DNA of 64,000 nucleotides from Pseudomonas alcaligenes (GTDB lineage Bacteria; Pseudomonadota; Gammaproteobacteria; Pseudomonadales; Pseudomonadaceae): positions 1,617,001-1,681,000 of the forward strand of contig NZ_CP154874.1 of the NCBI RefSeq assembly GCF_041729615.1, given 5' to 3'. The stretch's first letter is position 1; each line of letters begins with the position of its first letter. The notes below the pieces were generated by a model that was not told the DNA's origin, made no database searches, and was given only the letters and a program-made list of their open reading frames with translations. Positions 34,847-44,450 of the stretch are shown here, one piece after another. Both the position numbers and the translations under genes were made by a program.

Positions 34847-36241
34847 TCAGTCTTCCTCGAAGTTGTACATACCCGGGGCGAGGTTGTCGAAGCGCGTGTA
34901 CTTGCCGATGAAGGCCAGGCGGCAGGTGCCGATGGGACCGTTACGCTGTTTGCCGATGATGATCTCGGCCACGCCCTTGTACTCGGTCTCCGGGTGGTAC
35001 ACCTCGTCGCGGTAGACGAACATGATGATGTCGGCGTCCTGCTCGATCGCCCCGGATTCACGCAGGTCGGAGTTGACCGGGCGCTTGTTGGGGCGCTGTT
35101 CCAGCGAGCGGTTGAGCTGCGACAGGGCGATCACCGGGCAGTTGAATTCCTTGGCCAGGGCCTTGAGCGAGCGCGAGATCTCGGAGATCTCGTTGGTGCG
35201 GTTGTCGCCGCTGGAGCCCGGGATGCGCATCAGCTGCAGGTAGTCGACCATGATCATGGCGATCTCGCCGTGCTCGCGGGCCAGGCGGCGCGCGCGGGCG
35301 CGCATCTCGGTCGGGCTGATGCCGGCCGTGTCGTCGATGAACAGCTTGCGCTCGTTGAGCAGGTTGACCGCCGAGGTCAGGCGCGGCCAGTCGTCGTCGT
35401 CCAGCTTGCCGGAACGCACCTTGGTCTGGTCGATGCGACCGAGCGAGGAGAGCATACGCATCACGATCGAGTCGCTGGGCATCTCCAGGGAGAACACCAG
35501 CACCACCTTGTCGGTGCGCAGCACGGCGTTCTCCACCAGGTTCATGGCGAAGGTGGTCTTGCCCATGGACGGACGGCCGGCGACGATCACCAGGTCGGCC
35601 GGCTGCAGGCCGCTGGTCATGCCATCAAGGTCGGTGAAGCCGGTGGAGATGCCGGTCAGGCCCTCGTTGGTGTTGAACAGCTCGTCGATGCGGTCGATGG
35701 TCTTGACCAGGATCTCGTTGATCCCCACCGGGCCACCGGCCTTGGGCCGCGCCTCGGCGATCTGGAAGATCTGCCGCTCGGCCTCGTCGAGCACCTCCAC
35801 CGCGCTCTTGCCCTGCGGGGCATAGGCCATGTCGGCGATGTCGTTGCTGATGCCGATCAGCTGGCGCAGGGTGGCACGTTCGCGAATGATCTGCGCGTAG
35901 GCCTTGATGTTGGCCACCGAGGGGGTGTTCTTGGCCAGCTCGCCGAGGTAGGCCAGGCCGCCGACCTGGCTCAGGTGACCTTCCTTGTCCAGCTGCTCGG
36001 ACAGGGTCACCACGTCGAACGGCGAGTTGCGCTCGGCCAGGGTGAAGATGGCGCGGAAAATAAGCCGGTGGTCATGCCGGTAGAAGTCGCCATCGGAGAC
36101 CGCGTCGGAGACCCGCTCCCAGGCGTTGTTGTCGAGCATCAGGCCGCCCAGCACGGCCTGTTCGGCCTCGATGGAATGCGGCGGCACCTTGAGGGCGGCG
36201 GTTTCCAGATCGTATTGCTGAGGGATGCTGATGTCGTTCAT
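34847..36241 (-). CDS. dnaB: Replicative DNA helicase DnaB
   Basis: This 464-residue hexameric 5'-3' helicase unwinds the replication fork. The N-terminal domain (about 20-120) includes PHSIEAEQAVLGGLML, and the RecA-like C-terminal domain has Walker A VAGRPSMGKTTFAMN near residue 210, LVFSLEMPSDSIVMRML and the Walker B region IMVDYLQLM. Normal length. It follows rplI in the same orientation, with a terminator between them; alr lies downstream. Confidence 0.98.
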   Translation of the reverse strand: MNDISIPQQYDLETAALKVPPHSIEAEQAVLGGLMLDNNAWERVSDAVSDGDFYRHDHRLIFRAIFTLAERNSPFDVVTLSEQLDKEGHLSQVGGLAYLGELAKNTPSVANIKAYAQIIRERATLRQLIGISNDIADMAYAPQGKSAVEVLDEAERQIFQIAEARPKAGGPVGINEILVKTIDRIDELFNTNEGLTGISTGFTDLDGMTSGLQPADLVIVAGRPSMGKTTFAMNLVENAVLRTDKVVLVFSLEMPSDSIVMRMLSSLGRIDQTKVRSGKLDDDDWPRLTSAVNLLNERKLFIDDTAGISPTEMRARARRLAREHGEIAMIMVDYLQLMRIPGSSGDNRTNEISEISRSLKALAKEFNCPVIALSQLNRSLEQRPNKRPVNSDLRESGAIEQDADIIMFVYRDEVYHPETEYKGVAEIIIGKQRNGPIGTCRLAFIGKYTRFDNLAPGMYNFEED

Positions 36242-36304
36242 GGCACCTGTGATTCCGGGAACTCAGAGGCTTTTACGGAGGCGGGCTCTGCAAAAGGCTC
36301 TCGC

Positions 36305-36345
36305 AAAAAACAACGGGCACGCACCGCGTATGCGATGAGTGCCCG
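36305..36345 (-). terminator. Rho-independent terminator after rplI
   Basis: On the minus strand, CGGGCAC (36345-36339 complement) and GTGCCCG (36320-36314) form a seven-base stem with an 18-base loop, followed by a T run (36310-36305). This ends the S6-S18-L9 ribosomal unit before dnaB. Confidence 0.8.
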
Positions 36346-36392
36346 ATTGTCGGCAGGCCCGCACCTTCGTGCAAGCCCGCAGGTCGCATGCC

Positions 36393-36839
36393 TTAGGCAG
36401 CTACCACGACCACCTTGACGGTGGCTTCGACGTCGGTGTGCAGGTGCACGGCAACGTCGAACTCGCCGATCTGGCGGATGGTGCCGTGCGGCAGACGCAC
36501 TTCGGCCTTGCTCACTTCCACGCCGGAAGCGGTCAGGGCTTCGGCGATGTCGTGGGTACCGATGGAACCGAACAGCTTGCCTTCGTCACCGGCCACGGCA
36601 GTGATGGTGACTTCCAGCTCGGCCAGCTGAGCGGCGCGCGCTTCGGCCGAAGCCTTCTTCGCGGCAGCGGCAGCTTCCAGCTCGGCGCGACGGGCTTCGA
36701 ACGCAGCAACGTTCTCGGCGGTAGCGGCGGTGGCCTTGCCCTGCGGCAGCAGGTAGTTACGGCCGTAACCGGCCTTGACGTTCACCTTGTCGCCCAGGTT
36801 GCCCAGGTTGGCGATTTTTTCCAGCAGGATAACTTCCAT
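36393..36839 (-). CDS. rplI: 50S ribosomal protein L9
   Basis: This 148-residue protein has full L9 length and layout. The N-terminal rRNA-binding domain includes [19 protein letters not shown] and [16 protein letters not shown]; a long alanine-rich connecting helix follows, then the C-terminal domain with [19 protein letters not shown]. It binds 23S rRNA near the L1 stalk. It ends the rpsF-rpsR-membrane protein-rplI unit; the terminator at 36305-36345 follows. Confidence 0.98.
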   Translation of the reverse strand: MEVILLEKIANLGNLGDKVNVKAGYGRNYLLPQGKATAATAENVAAFEARRAELEAAAAAKKASAEARAAQLAELEVTITAVAGDEGKLFGSIGTHDIAEALTASGVEVSKAEVRLPHGTIRQIGEFDVAVHLHTDVEATVKVVVVAA

Positions 36840-36860
36840 TTGGGTCTTACCTCTTAACTT

Positions 36861-37730
36861 TTAACCTTCACCGTTCGCGGGGCCGGCGCCGTTCTTGCGC
36901 GCGAGGCGTCCGCGAAAATCAAACAGACCGTCGATAACCGCCAACAGACAAATCAGGTTCCCAGCCAGCAATACCGCCACGTACAGACCGATGACCCAGA
37001 AGCTGGAAAGACGCTTCAGGGCGATCAACCCATGACCCAGCCCGACACCGGCAAACAGCAGCGGCACCATGCAGATCGGTGACAACGCAGCCGCCTCGAC
37101 GCCCAACGCCGGAGCGAGGAGCACGCCGGCCAGCAGAGCGATGGCCAGAGCCGGGGGCAAGCGAACCGCGCGGAATTCCTGTCCGAAGCCGCCGGGGTTG
37201 AACAGCGCCGCCTGCCAGTAGCGCGCCAGTACCAGACAGAGCAACGATGCGGCCTGGAAGGAGGACGCAATCAGCCCCGTCAGAGTCGGTTTCAGCGACT
37301 CCTGTACAGCGGCGAGCTGGTCGGCCGGCAGATCCTTCATCAGCTGGGGAATCATCGGGCGGACAGCGTCCACCAGCGACTCGATCAGCCCTCGGGATAC
37401 GGTGCTCAACAACGCGATGAACACCATGCCAAGCACGACACTGGACAACAGCACCCAGACCCAGGAGGTGGTGGCGCGCAGAACCTGCGCCAGCACCAGC
37501 GTACCGGCCATGATCAGGAGGATGCTCGGATCACCGAGGTACCACCAGAGCAAGGCGGGCAACAACGCCCAGAACAGAATACTCAACGCGTCGCTCAGGC
37601 CACGCCGCAGCAGCACCAAACCACCACCGGCGGCACCCAGCCAGAACAACAACGGTACAGCTATGGAACCCGCCACCCCGAGGGTGGCCTGCATGCGGCC
37701 GCGCATCACGAATTCAGCAAAGGCGCGCAT
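36861..37730 (-). CDS. DUF2232/YybS-like inner-membrane protein in the S6-S18-L9 operon
   Basis: This 289-residue protein has about eight membrane helices and a short polar C-terminus (RLARKNGAGPANGEG). It resembles the DUF2232 (YybS-like) family, whose gene often sits in the rpsF-rpsR-rplI operon of pseudomonads. No catalytic motif is visible. It lies between rpsR and rplI with short gaps, so it is expressed with the ribosomal proteins, which suggests a growth-linked membrane role. Function unknown. Confidence 0.8.
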   Translation of the reverse strand: MRAFAEFVMRGRMQATLGVAGSIAVPLLFWLGAAGGGLVLLRRGLSDALSILFWALLPALLWWYLGDPSILLIMAGTLVLAQVLRATTSWVWVLLSSVVLGMVFIALLSTVSRGLIESLVDAVRPMIPQLMKDLPADQLAAVQESLKPTLTGLIASSFQAASLLCLVLARYWQAALFNPGGFGQEFRAVRLPPALAIALLAGVLLAPALGVEAAALSPICMVPLLFAGVGLGHGLIALKRLSSFWVIGLYVAVLLAGNLICLLAVIDGLFDFRGRLARKNGAGPANGEG

Positions 37731-37764
37731 GCGATCTATCTCTCAGCTCTCGAACGACCCGATC

Positions 37765-37995
37765 TCAGCGGCCGTGGCTGTCGGTGTAGGGCAGCAGGGC
37801 CAGGTAGCGGGCGCGCTTGATAGCAACGGCCAGCTGACGCTGGTACTTGGCCTTGGTACCGGTGATACGGCTGGGAACGATCTTGCCGGTTTCGGAGATG
37901 TAGGCCTTCAGGGTGTTGAGATCCTTGAAGTCGATCTCTTTCACGCCTTCGGCGGTGAAACGGCAGAATTTACGACGACGGAAGAAACGTGCCAT
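37765..37995 (-). CDS. rpsR: 30S ribosomal protein S18
   Basis: This 76-residue protein matches S18 throughout: [20 protein letters not shown] near the start and [20 protein letters not shown] near residue 40, then [13 protein letters not shown]. It dimerises with S6 on the platform of the small subunit. It lies 28 bases downstream of rpsF in the same transcript. Confidence 0.98.
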   Translation of the reverse strand: MARFFRRRKFCRFTAEGVKEIDFKDLNTLKAYISETGKIVPSRITGTKAKYQRQLAVAIKRARYLALLPYTDSHGR

Positions 37996-38023
37996 GAATG
38001 TGGCTCCTCAATAGATCCGTGGA

Positions 38024-38437
38024 TTACTCGTCAGCGTTGTCGCTGTTGTCACCGTCTTCGCCTTCGGCGGATTCGGTTTCAACGCGCTCACGGCGCTCGC
38101 GGCGCTCGCTGCGGTTTTCTTCGGCCTTGAGCATCTCGGACTGGCCGGTAACGGCTTCGTCGCGACGGATGATCAGGTTACGGATCACGGCGTCGTTGTA
38201 GCGGAAGTTGTCTTCCAGCTCGGCCAGGGCCTTGCCGCTGCACTCGACGTTCAGCATCACGTAGTGAGCCTTGTGAACGTTGTTGATGGCGTAGGCCAGC
38301 TGACGACGACCCCAGTCTTCCAGACGGTGGATTTTGCCGCCGTCTTCTTCGATCAGCTTGGTGTAACGCTCGACCATGCCGCCGACTTGCTCGCTCTGGT
38401 CCGGGTGAACCAGGAAGATGATTTCGTAATGACGCAT
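38024..38437 (-). CDS. rpsF: 30S ribosomal protein S6
   Basis: This 137-residue protein has the S6 core ([54 protein letters not shown]) and a long charged C-terminal tail alternating Arg and Glu and ending in acidic residues. Such tails in gammaproteobacteria can receive extra glutamates from RimK, but no rimK is in this window. First gene of the operon; a candidate autoregulatory leader lies just upstream. Confidence 0.98.
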   Translation of the reverse strand: MRHYEIIFLVHPDQSEQVGGMVERYTKLIEEDGGKIHRLEDWGRRQLAYAINNVHKAHYVMLNVECSGKALAELEDNFRYNDAVIRNLIIRRDEAVTGQSEMLKAEENRSERRERRERVETESAEGEDGDNSDNADE

Positions 38438-38458
38438 GAATGCTCCTTACGGGTTGCA

Positions 38459-38484
38459 GCCTGCCAACGGTAATGTGGTCAGGC
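38459..38484 (-). promoter_or_regulatory. Candidate S6:S18-binding leader hairpin of rpsF
   Basis: On the minus strand, 22-47 bases before the rpsF start, GCCTG and CAGGC arms enclose a 16-base loop with a CCG near its 3' side. Known rpsF leaders bind the S6:S18 pair through a CCG-containing stem that mimics the rRNA site. The fit is by eye. Confidence 0.5.
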
Positions 38485-38557
38485 AAGGAGTGAATGACTC
38501 GTTTGGACTTGCCGAAGCGAAGGCGCGCAAGCGCCTGCCGTCACGGCAAGGGGCGAC

Positions 38558-38586
38558 ATTCTAGAGAAGCCCCCTGCCGCGCGCAA
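38558..38586 (-). promoter_or_regulatory. Promoter of the rpsF operon
   Basis: On the minus strand TTGCGC (38586-38581) and TAGAAT (38563-38558) are separated by exactly 17 bases. The predicted start would be about 115 bases before rpsF, leaving room for the leader hairpin. Confidence 0.7.
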
Positions 38587-38607
38587 GGCGAATTGGCGAT
38601 TATTTGA

Positions 38608-39360
38608 TCAGACCTTGCCCGCCGCGCGGCGCTGGCGCACCGCCTCGAACAGGCACACGCCGGTGGCGACCGAGACGTTGAGGCTGCTGACGCTGCCGCC
38701 CATGGGCAGCTTCACCAGGTAGTCGCAGTGCTCGCGGGTCAGGCGGCGCATGCCCTTGCCCTCGGCGCCCATCACCAGCACCGTGGGCCCGGTCATGTCC
38801 AGCTGGTACAGTTCCTGCTCGACCTCGCCGGCGGTGCCGACCACCCACAGGCCCTTCTTCTGCAGCTTTTCCAGGGTGCGCGCCAGGTTGGTCACCGCCA
38901 CCAGCGGGATCACCTCGGCCGCACCGCAGGCCACCTTGCGCACGGTGGCATTGAGGGTGGCCGACTTGTCCTTGGGCACGATCACCGCCTGGGCGCCAGC
39001 GGCGTCGGCGGTGCGCAGGCAGGCGCCGAGGTTGTGCGGGTCGGTCACGCCGTCCAGCACCAGCAGCAGCGCCGGCCCCTCGCTGCGCTCGAGCAGCTCG
39101 TCGAGCATGTTCTCGCCCCACACCTGGCTCGGGCTGACCTCGGCGACCACGCCCTGGTGCACGCCCTCGGCCCACTCGTCCAGCTCCTGGCGGTCCTTGT
39201 GGCCCACCGCCACGCGGTTCTGCCCGGCCAGTTCGAGCAGGCTCTGCACCCGCGGATCATGCCGGCTCTCGGCCAGCCACAGCTGCTTGACCCGCTTGGG
39301 ATGGTGGCGCAGCAGCGCCTCGACGGCATGTACGCCGTAGACCCTCTCCAGCTGGCTCAT
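38608..39360 (-). CDS. rlmB: 23S rRNA (guanosine-2251-2'-O)-methyltransferase RlmB
   Basis: This 250-residue SpoU-family enzyme has an N-terminal L30e-like substrate-binding domain (about 1-75, VYGVHAVEALLRHHPKRV) and a C-terminal knotted methyltransferase with DPHNLGACLRTADAAGAQAV (motif 1), LVMGAEGKGMRRL (motif 2) and LPMGGSVSSLNVSVATGVCL (motif 3). It methylates G2251 of 23S rRNA. It overlaps the upstream rnr gene by four bases, as in many gammaproteobacteria. Confidence 0.97.
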   Translation of the reverse strand: MSQLERVYGVHAVEALLRHHPKRVKQLWLAESRHDPRVQSLLELAGQNRVAVGHKDRQELDEWAEGVHQGVVAEVSPSQVWGENMLDELLERSEGPALLLVLDGVTDPHNLGACLRTADAAGAQAVIVPKDKSATLNATVRKVACGAAEVIPLVAVTNLARTLEKLQKKGLWVVGTAGEVEQELYQLDMTGPTVLVMGAEGKGMRRLTREHCDYLVKLPMGGSVSSLNVSVATGVCLFEAVRQRRAAGKV

Positions 39361-41840
39361 CGCTTGGCCTTGCGCTTGCTCGGCTTGCCGCCGTCGGCAG
39401 CACCACCGGCCTTGGGCGCGCCCTTGCGATGGGACGAGGGCTTACCACCCTTGCCACCACCCTGCTTGGCCCCCTCGAGCAGGGCCTTCTTCACGTCGCG
39501 GCTCTTCTGCACGTCGGTATTGCCCGGGCCGGGCGCCTTCTTGCGGCTATCGCCGCCGCGACCGCGGGGCGCCGGCGCCTTGTCGGCCTTGCCTTCGCTC
39601 AGTTCGAAGTCGATCTTGCGCTCGTCCAGGTCGACGCGCATGACCTTGACCGCCACGCTGTCGCCGAGACGGAAGCTGCGGCCGCTGCGCTCGCCCGCCA
39701 GGCGGTGGTGCACCGGGTCGAAGTGGTAGTAGTCACCCGGCAACGCGGTGACGTGCACCAGGCCCTCGACATAGATGTCCTTCAGCTCGACGAACAGGCC
39801 GAAGCCGGTCACCGCGGTGATCACGCCCTCGAAGGTCTCGCCGACGCGATCCTGCATGAACTCGCACTTCAGCCAGTTGACCACGTCGCGGGTGGCCTCG
39901 TCGGCGCGGCGCTCGGTCATCGAGCACTGCTCGCCGAGCTTCTCCAGGGCCGCCTCGTCGTACGGATAGATGCGCGCCTTGGGCATGCTCGCCGCACCGG
40001 CGCGCTGCACGTGCTTGGTCTCGCGCTTGGAGCGGATCACGCTGCGGATGGCGCGGTGCACCAGCAGGTCCGGATAGCGGCGGATCGGCGAGGTGAAGTG
40101 GGTGTAGGCCTCGTAGTTGAGGCCGAAGTGGCCGTTGTTGTCGGCGCTGTACACCGCCTGGCTCAGCGAGCGCAGCATCACGGTCTGGATCAGGTGGAAG
40201 TCCGGGCGCCCCTGGATGCTGGCCAGCAGCTTCTGGTAGTCCTTCGGCACCGGCCCCTGCTTGCCCTTGTGCAGCGCCAGGCCCAGCTCGCCGAGGAAGG
40301 CCTTGAGCTTCTCCACCCGCTCGGCCGGCGGGCCGTCGTGCACACGGTACAGCGAGGGAATATCGTGATCCAGCATGAAGCGCGCGGTGGCCACGTTGGC
40401 CGCCAGCATGCATTCCTCGATCAGCTTATGCGCGTCGTTGCGCTGGGTCGGGCGGATCTCGGCGATCTTGCGCCCGGCGCCGAAGACGATGCGCGTCTCC
40501 TGAGTCTCGAAGTCGATGGCGCCGCGCTCGTGGCGGGCGGCCAGCAGCACCTTGTACAGGGCGTAGAGTTCCTTGAGGTGCGGCAGGACCTGCTTGTACT
40601 CCTCGCGCAGGGCCTTGCCCTCGCTGCTCTTGGGCTGCTCCAGCATGTAGCTGACCTTGTTGTAGGTCAGCCGCGCATGGGAGTGGATCACCGCCTCGTA
40701 GAACTGGTAGTCGACCAGCTCGCCGGACTTGGACATGCTCATCTCGCAGACCATGGCCAGGCGATCGACCTGCGGGTTCAGCGAGCACAGGCCGTTGGAC
40801 AGCTCCTCCGGCAGCATGGGTACCACGCGCTCGGGGAAGTACACCGAGTTGCCGCGCTTCGAAGCCTCTTCGTCCAGCGCCGAGCCGACCTTGACGTAGT
40901 GCGACACGTCGGCGATGGCCACATAGAGCTTCCAGCCGCCGGAAAACAGCTTCCAGCGACCGCTGTTCTTCTCGCAGTAGACGGCGTCGTCGAAATCGCG
41001 GGCGTCCTCGCCGTCGATGGTGACGAACGGCAGATGGCGCAGGTCGACGCGATTCTCCTTGTCCTTGTCCTCCACCTCGGGCTTGAGCTTGCGCGCTTCC
41101 TTGAGCACCGCCTCGGGCCAGACATGCGGGATGTCGTAGCTGCGCAGCGCCACGTCGATCTCCATGCCCGGCGCCATGTAGTTGCCGATCACCTCGACGA
41201 TGTCGCCCTGCGGCTGGAAGCGCGCGGTCGGCCAGTGGGTGATCTTGATCTCGACGAACTGGCCGATCTTGGCGCCGGCGGTGCGCCCCGGGGTGACCAG
41301 CACTTCCTGCTGGATCTTCGGATTGTCGGCCTCGACGAAGCCGATGCCGGCCTCCTCGAAATAGCGCCCGACTATGGTTTCGTGGGCACGCTCGATCACC
41401 TCGACGATGGCGCCTTCGCGGCGGCCGCGGCGGTCGAGGCCGGAGACGCGGGCCAGCGCGCGGTCGCCGTCGAACACCAGGCGCATCTGGGCCGGGCTGA
41501 GGAACAGGTCGTCGCTGCCGTCGTCCGGCACCAGGAAGCCGAAGCCGTCGCGGTGCCCGCTGATGCGGCCGCGGATCAGGTCAAGCTTGTCCACCGGGGC
41601 GTAGGTGCCGCGGCGGGTATAGATAAGCTGGCCATCGCGCTCCATGGCGCGCAGGCGGCGCCGCAGCGCTTCCAGCTGCTCATCGGTGGTCAGGCCGAAT
41701 TCGGCCACCAGCTCCTCGCGGGCGGCGGGGGAACCGCGCTCGGACAGGTGCTGCAGGATCAGCTCGCGGCTGGGAATCGGGTTATCGTATTTTTCCGCCT
41801 CGCGGGCGGCCTCAGGATCGAGGGATTGCCAATCGGCCAT
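39357..41840 (-). CDS. rnr: Ribonuclease R
   Basis: This 827-residue 3'-5' exoribonuclease has the full RNase R layout: an N-terminal helix-turn-helix region, cold-shock domains (about 85-240), an RNB catalytic core with the Asp cluster in TIDGEDARDFDDAVYCE and VAIADVSHYV, an S1 domain near 640-730 and a Lys-rich tail that binds structured RNA. It degrades structured RNAs and matures rRNA and tmRNA. The ATG at 41840 is right before the MADWQSLDPEAA start of the family. A likely promoter lies in the AT-rich region near 41860-41880. Confidence 0.97.
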   Translation of the reverse strand: MADWQSLDPEAAREAEKYDNPIPSRELILQHLSERGSPAAREELVAEFGLTTDEQLEALRRRLRAMERDGQLIYTRRGTYAPVDKLDLIRGRISGHRDGFGFLVPDDGSDDLFLSPAQMRLVFDGDRALARVSGLDRRGRREGAIVEVIERAHETIVGRYFEEAGIGFVEADNPKIQQEVLVTPGRTAGAKIGQFVEIKITHWPTARFQPQGDIVEVIGNYMAPGMEIDVALRSYDIPHVWPEAVLKEARKLKPEVEDKDKENRVDLRHLPFVTIDGEDARDFDDAVYCEKNSGRWKLFSGGWKLYVAIADVSHYVKVGSALDEEASKRGNSVYFPERVVPMLPEELSNGLCSLNPQVDRLAMVCEMSMSKSGELVDYQFYEAVIHSHARLTYNKVSYMLEQPKSSEGKALREEYKQVLPHLKELYALYKVLLAARHERGAIDFETQETRIVFGAGRKIAEIRPTQRNDAHKLIEECMLAANVATARFMLDHDIPSLYRVHDGPPAERVEKLKAFLGELGLALHKGKQGPVPKDYQKLLASIQGRPDFHLIQTVMLRSLSQAVYSADNNGHFGLNYEAYTHFTSPIRRYPDLLVHRAIRSVIRSKRETKHVQRAGAASMPKARIYPYDEAALEKLGEQCSMTERRADEATRDVVNWLKCEFMQDRVGETFEGVITAVTGFGLFVELKDIYVEGLVHVTALPGDYYHFDPVHHRLAGERSGRSFRLGDSVAVKVMRVDLDERKIDFELSEGKADKAPAPRGRGGDSRKKAPGPGNTDVQKSRDVKKALLEGAKQGGGKGGKPSSHRKGAPKAGGAADGGKPSKRKAKR

Positions 41841-41943
41841 TAAGTGAAATCACCTTTACGCATATATAGAGGGTGTGCCATACCCCTATTGAAGCGCGAA
41901 ACGGCATCGGGGGTCAGCACAATAATTTTTTCGCCGTCAGGGG

Positions 41944-41972
41944 TTTACAAGCAAAAACGGCGTCCGTATAGT
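41944..41972 (+). promoter_or_regulatory. Stable-RNA promoter for the tRNA-Leu pair
   Basis: TTTACA (41944-41949) and TATAGT (41967-41972) with a 17-base spacer precede the tRNA genes by about 64 bases. A GC-rich discriminator (TCGCGCCC) follows the -10, typical of promoters shut down by ppGpp in the stringent response. Confidence 0.75.
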
Positions 41973-42036
41973 TCGCGCCCACAACGTTGCTGAGACGTTG
42001 TAACACGGAAACGACCGAGTAATCATAGTTTCCCGT

Positions 42037-42123
42037 GCCCAGGTGGCGGAATTGGTAGACGCACTAGGTTCAGGTCCTAGCGGTGGCAACACCGTGGAAG
42101 TTCGAGTCTTCTCCTGGGCACCA
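42037..42123 (+). tRNA. tRNA-Leu(CAG), copy 1
   Basis: This is an 87-base tRNA with CCA encoded. The acceptor stem GCCCAGG pairs with CCTGGGC. The anticodon stem CTAGG/CCTAG encloses loop TTCAGGT with anticodon CAG, decoding CTG, the main leucine codon of this genome. The long variable arm (GGTGGCAACACC) marks a class II tRNA. It is identical to the second copy 193 bases downstream. Confidence 0.98.
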
Positions 42124-42131
42124 CTCTTCAG

Positions 42132-42153
42132 AAACCGAGCGACAGCTCGGTTT
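42132..42153 (+). terminator. Weak hairpin after tRNA-Leu copy 1
   Basis: AAACCGAGC (42132-42140) and GCTCGGTTT (42145-42153) form a 9-base stem with loop GACA. It lacks a long T run, so it may be a processing or attenuation hairpin rather than a full stop. Confidence 0.6.
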
Positions 42154-42229
42154 CGCATTTAACGGAGCAGCTTCCGTACCGTCAAAAGCGGTGAATGCTG
42201 CAAAAGCCGGCGAGCGATCGTCGCAATGT

Positions 42230-42316
42230 GCCCAGGTGGCGGAATTGGTAGACGCACTAGGTTCAGGTCCTAGCGGTGGCAACACCGTGGAAGTTCGAGT
42301 CTTCTCCTGGGCACCA
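42230..42316 (+). tRNA. tRNA-Leu(CAG), copy 2
   Basis: This copy is identical over all 87 bases to copy 1, with CCA encoded and anticodon CAG. It lies 106 bases after the first copy and is probably on the same transcript. The duplication fits strong demand for CTG decoding. Confidence 0.98.
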
Positions 42317-42325
42317 CTCTTCAAG

Positions 42326-42354
42326 AAAAAACCGAGCCAATGGCTCGGTTTTTT
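42326..42354 (+). terminator. Rho-independent terminator of the tRNA-Leu unit
   Basis: CCGAGCC (42332-42338) and GGCTCGG (42342-42348) form a stem with a three-base loop. An A run precedes it and a T run follows (42349-42354), so it can also act on the opposite strand for the convergent chemoreceptor gene. Confidence 0.88.
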
Positions 42355-42418
42355 CGTTTCTGCCGCCTGAAAACCCTCTCGACGAGAGCAGCCAGGCCGC
42401 TCCCGCCAATCCGTAGCA

Positions 42419-44353
42419 TCAGACCTTGAACTGGGCGAAGCTGGCCTTCAGCTGGCTGACCAGTCCATCCACCACCCGACCACTGGCCGCCGTCTCGCTG
42501 ACCGCCTGGGCCGCGCGCTGAGCCTCGCTGTGGATCACCTCGACCCGACCGCGTACCGCCGAAGCGCCGTCCGCCTGGTGGGCAGCCGAGCGGGTGGCGG
42601 TGTCGATGGCGCCGTGCACCTCGTCCACCGAGGCCTGCACCGACTGCTGCAGGCGCGCGCTGTCGCGCAGGGCCTGCAGACCCTCGGCTGCCTGGCCACC
42701 GGCCTGGCCGATCACCGCCACCGCCTCGCGGGCGCCCTGCTGCAGGGCGGTGATGTGCGCCTGGATGTCGCCGGTGGACTGCTGGGTCTTGCTCGCCAGG
42801 GCACGCACCTCGTCGGCCACCACGGCGAAGCCGCGGCCGCTCTCCCCGGCCCGCGCCGCCTCGATGGCGGCATTCAGCGCGAGCAGGTTGGTCTGCTCGG
42901 CGATGGACTGGATCACCGTCAGCACCACCTCGATCTGCTCGCTCTGCTTGGCCAGCTTCTCGATCACCGCCGAGCCGCTCTCCACCCGCGCCACCAGCGC
43001 CTCGATCAGGCTGCCGACCTTGGCGGCGATGGCCGCATTCTCGTGGGCCGCCTGGCGGATCGCCGCGACCCGCTGCTGGGCATCGTGCATGGCCTGGCTC
43101 TCGGCCTGGGCCGCCGCCGCCATTTCCTCCAGGGCCTGCAGACTGCCGGCCACCTCGTCGCGCTGGCGCCCGGCCGCTGCTTCCGCCGCCGCACTGCGCT
43201 GGGCCAGGCTGCGGATCTCCTCGCCGGTACGCTGGGCCACTTCGCCGGCCTCGCGCACGATCGGCTGCAGCTTGGCGATGAACTGGTTGACCGCGTCGGC
43301 CATCTCGCCGACCTCGTCGTTGCTGTCCAGCTGCACCCGGCGGGTCAGGTCGCCCTCGCCGGCGGCCAGGTCCTTGAGCGCGACGATCAACAACTGCAGG
43401 CGGCTGAGCACACGCCAGCCGAGCACCAGAGCGACCACCGCCAGGGTCAGCAGACCGACCACCAGCAGGCCGCTGGCGATACGCCAGCGCAGGCTGTCGG
43501 CCGCCTGCTGCACGGTCTCGCTGCCGTTGCGCGCCATGTCCGCGGTAGCCTGCTCGGCCAGCTGCAGACGCTGCTGCAGGGCCTGGGTACTTTCCTGGGC
43601 AGCCCCCGAGAGGCTCTTGTCGACCAGCTCGCCGGCACTGCCGACCAGGGTGGCGAAGCGCGCATCCAGGGCGCCCAGCTCCTGCTCCACGCCATCCAGC
43701 GACATGCCCAGCTGGACCTTGCCAATGGAAGCGCCCATCGGGTTGATGTCGACTTCGACCATGTGCACCTTGGGGTCGCGGGAGGCGGCGTCGACCAGCT
43801 TGGCCAGCGCCGTGTCGCCCTGCCCGGCCGCCACCAGCTCGCGCACCCGCGGGCTGCTGCGGTTGAAGTTGCGGGTCAGGCGCTGACCCTGGGCGTCGTA
43901 GAACACAGCGAAGAGCACTGCAGGATCACGCTGGACGATGCGAGTCAGCGCGGTCAGCGCCGGAGCATCGTTGTCCCAGATGGCCTTGGGCGCGACACCG
44001 GCGAGCAGCTGGGCGATGGAGTTGCCGGACTGCTTAAGGTTCTGCTCCAGCACCTGGCGCAGCTGCGCCTGCTCGTCCTTGAGCTGGCCGGACAGACCAC
44101 TGGCCAGGCGCTCGCGGGTATTGGTGGAGAGTGCGGCCAGGCCGGCGCGCATCTCCTCCTCGGCACTGCCCAGCTCGCCGGCCAGGCGCTGGCTTTCGCC
44201 CCCCAGGCGCTCGGTCAGATCGCTGACCAGGCCGTCCACGGTGGCACGCGTCAGCCACACGGCCAGGCCGACCTGGGCCAGCATGGCCAGCCCCAGGGCA
44301 ATGAATACAGGACGCAGCAGGCGGCTGCGCAACAGCGAGAACAGAACGGACAC
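42419..44353 (-). CDS. Methyl-accepting chemotaxis protein
   Basis: This 644-residue transmembrane chemoreceptor has a first membrane helix near residues 13-33, a periplasmic domain of about 260 residues that may be CACHE-like ([20 protein letters not shown]), a second helix near 292-315, a HAMP segment ([20 protein letters not shown]) and a signalling hairpin with the conserved tip [20 protein letters not shown] followed by [15 protein letters not shown]. It would pass ligand signals to CheA/CheW. No C-terminal CheR-binding pentapeptide is visible. The start is GTG at 44353 with GGAGGGAG upstream. The ligand is unknown. Confidence 0.93.
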   Translation of the reverse strand: MSVLFSLLRSRLLRPVFIALGLAMLAQVGLAVWLTRATVDGLVSDLTERLGGESQRLAGELGSAEEEMRAGLAALSTNTRERLASGLSGQLKDEQAQLRQVLEQNLKQSGNSIAQLLAGVAPKAIWDNDAPALTALTRIVQRDPAVLFAVFYDAQGQRLTRNFNRSSPRVRELVAAGQGDTALAKLVDAASRDPKVHMVEVDINPMGASIGKVQLGMSLDGVEQELGALDARFATLVGSAGELVDKSLSGAAQESTQALQQRLQLAEQATADMARNGSETVQQAADSLRWRIASGLLVVGLLTLAVVALVLGWRVLSRLQLLIVALKDLAAGEGDLTRRVQLDSNDEVGEMADAVNQFIAKLQPIVREAGEVAQRTGEEIRSLAQRSAAAEAAAGRQRDEVAGSLQALEEMAAAAQAESQAMHDAQQRVAAIRQAAHENAAIAAKVGSLIEALVARVESGSAVIEKLAKQSEQIEVVLTVIQSIAEQTNLLALNAAIEAARAGESGRGFAVVADEVRALASKTQQSTGDIQAHITALQQGAREAVAVIGQAGGQAAEGLQALRDSARLQQSVQASVDEVHGAIDTATRSAAHQADGASAVRGRVEVIHSEAQRAAQAVSETAASGRVVDGLVSQLKASFAQFKV

Positions 44354-44450
44354 TGCGGAACTCCCTCCGGTCGGGCGACCCTATGCCTGTGCATCGGCCG
44401 CATTCGGCAAAGCTGAAGCTAAGGCAAGGTATAGGCCAAATGCCAGCATA

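Noticed and set aside
39429..41843. 804-residue open frame on the plus strand
   Set aside because: It is antisense to rnr, which has full catalytic motifs. The predicted protein is low in structure and rich in Ala, Val and His from codon shadowing.
42037..42316. Repeat array suggesting CRISPR
   Set aside because: There are only two copies and each folds as a complete tRNA with CCA.
41937..42324. Short open frames over the tRNA-Leu genes, with a repeated peptide
   Set aside because: The repeated peptide is simply the reverse reading of the two identical tRNAs, a known source of false genes.
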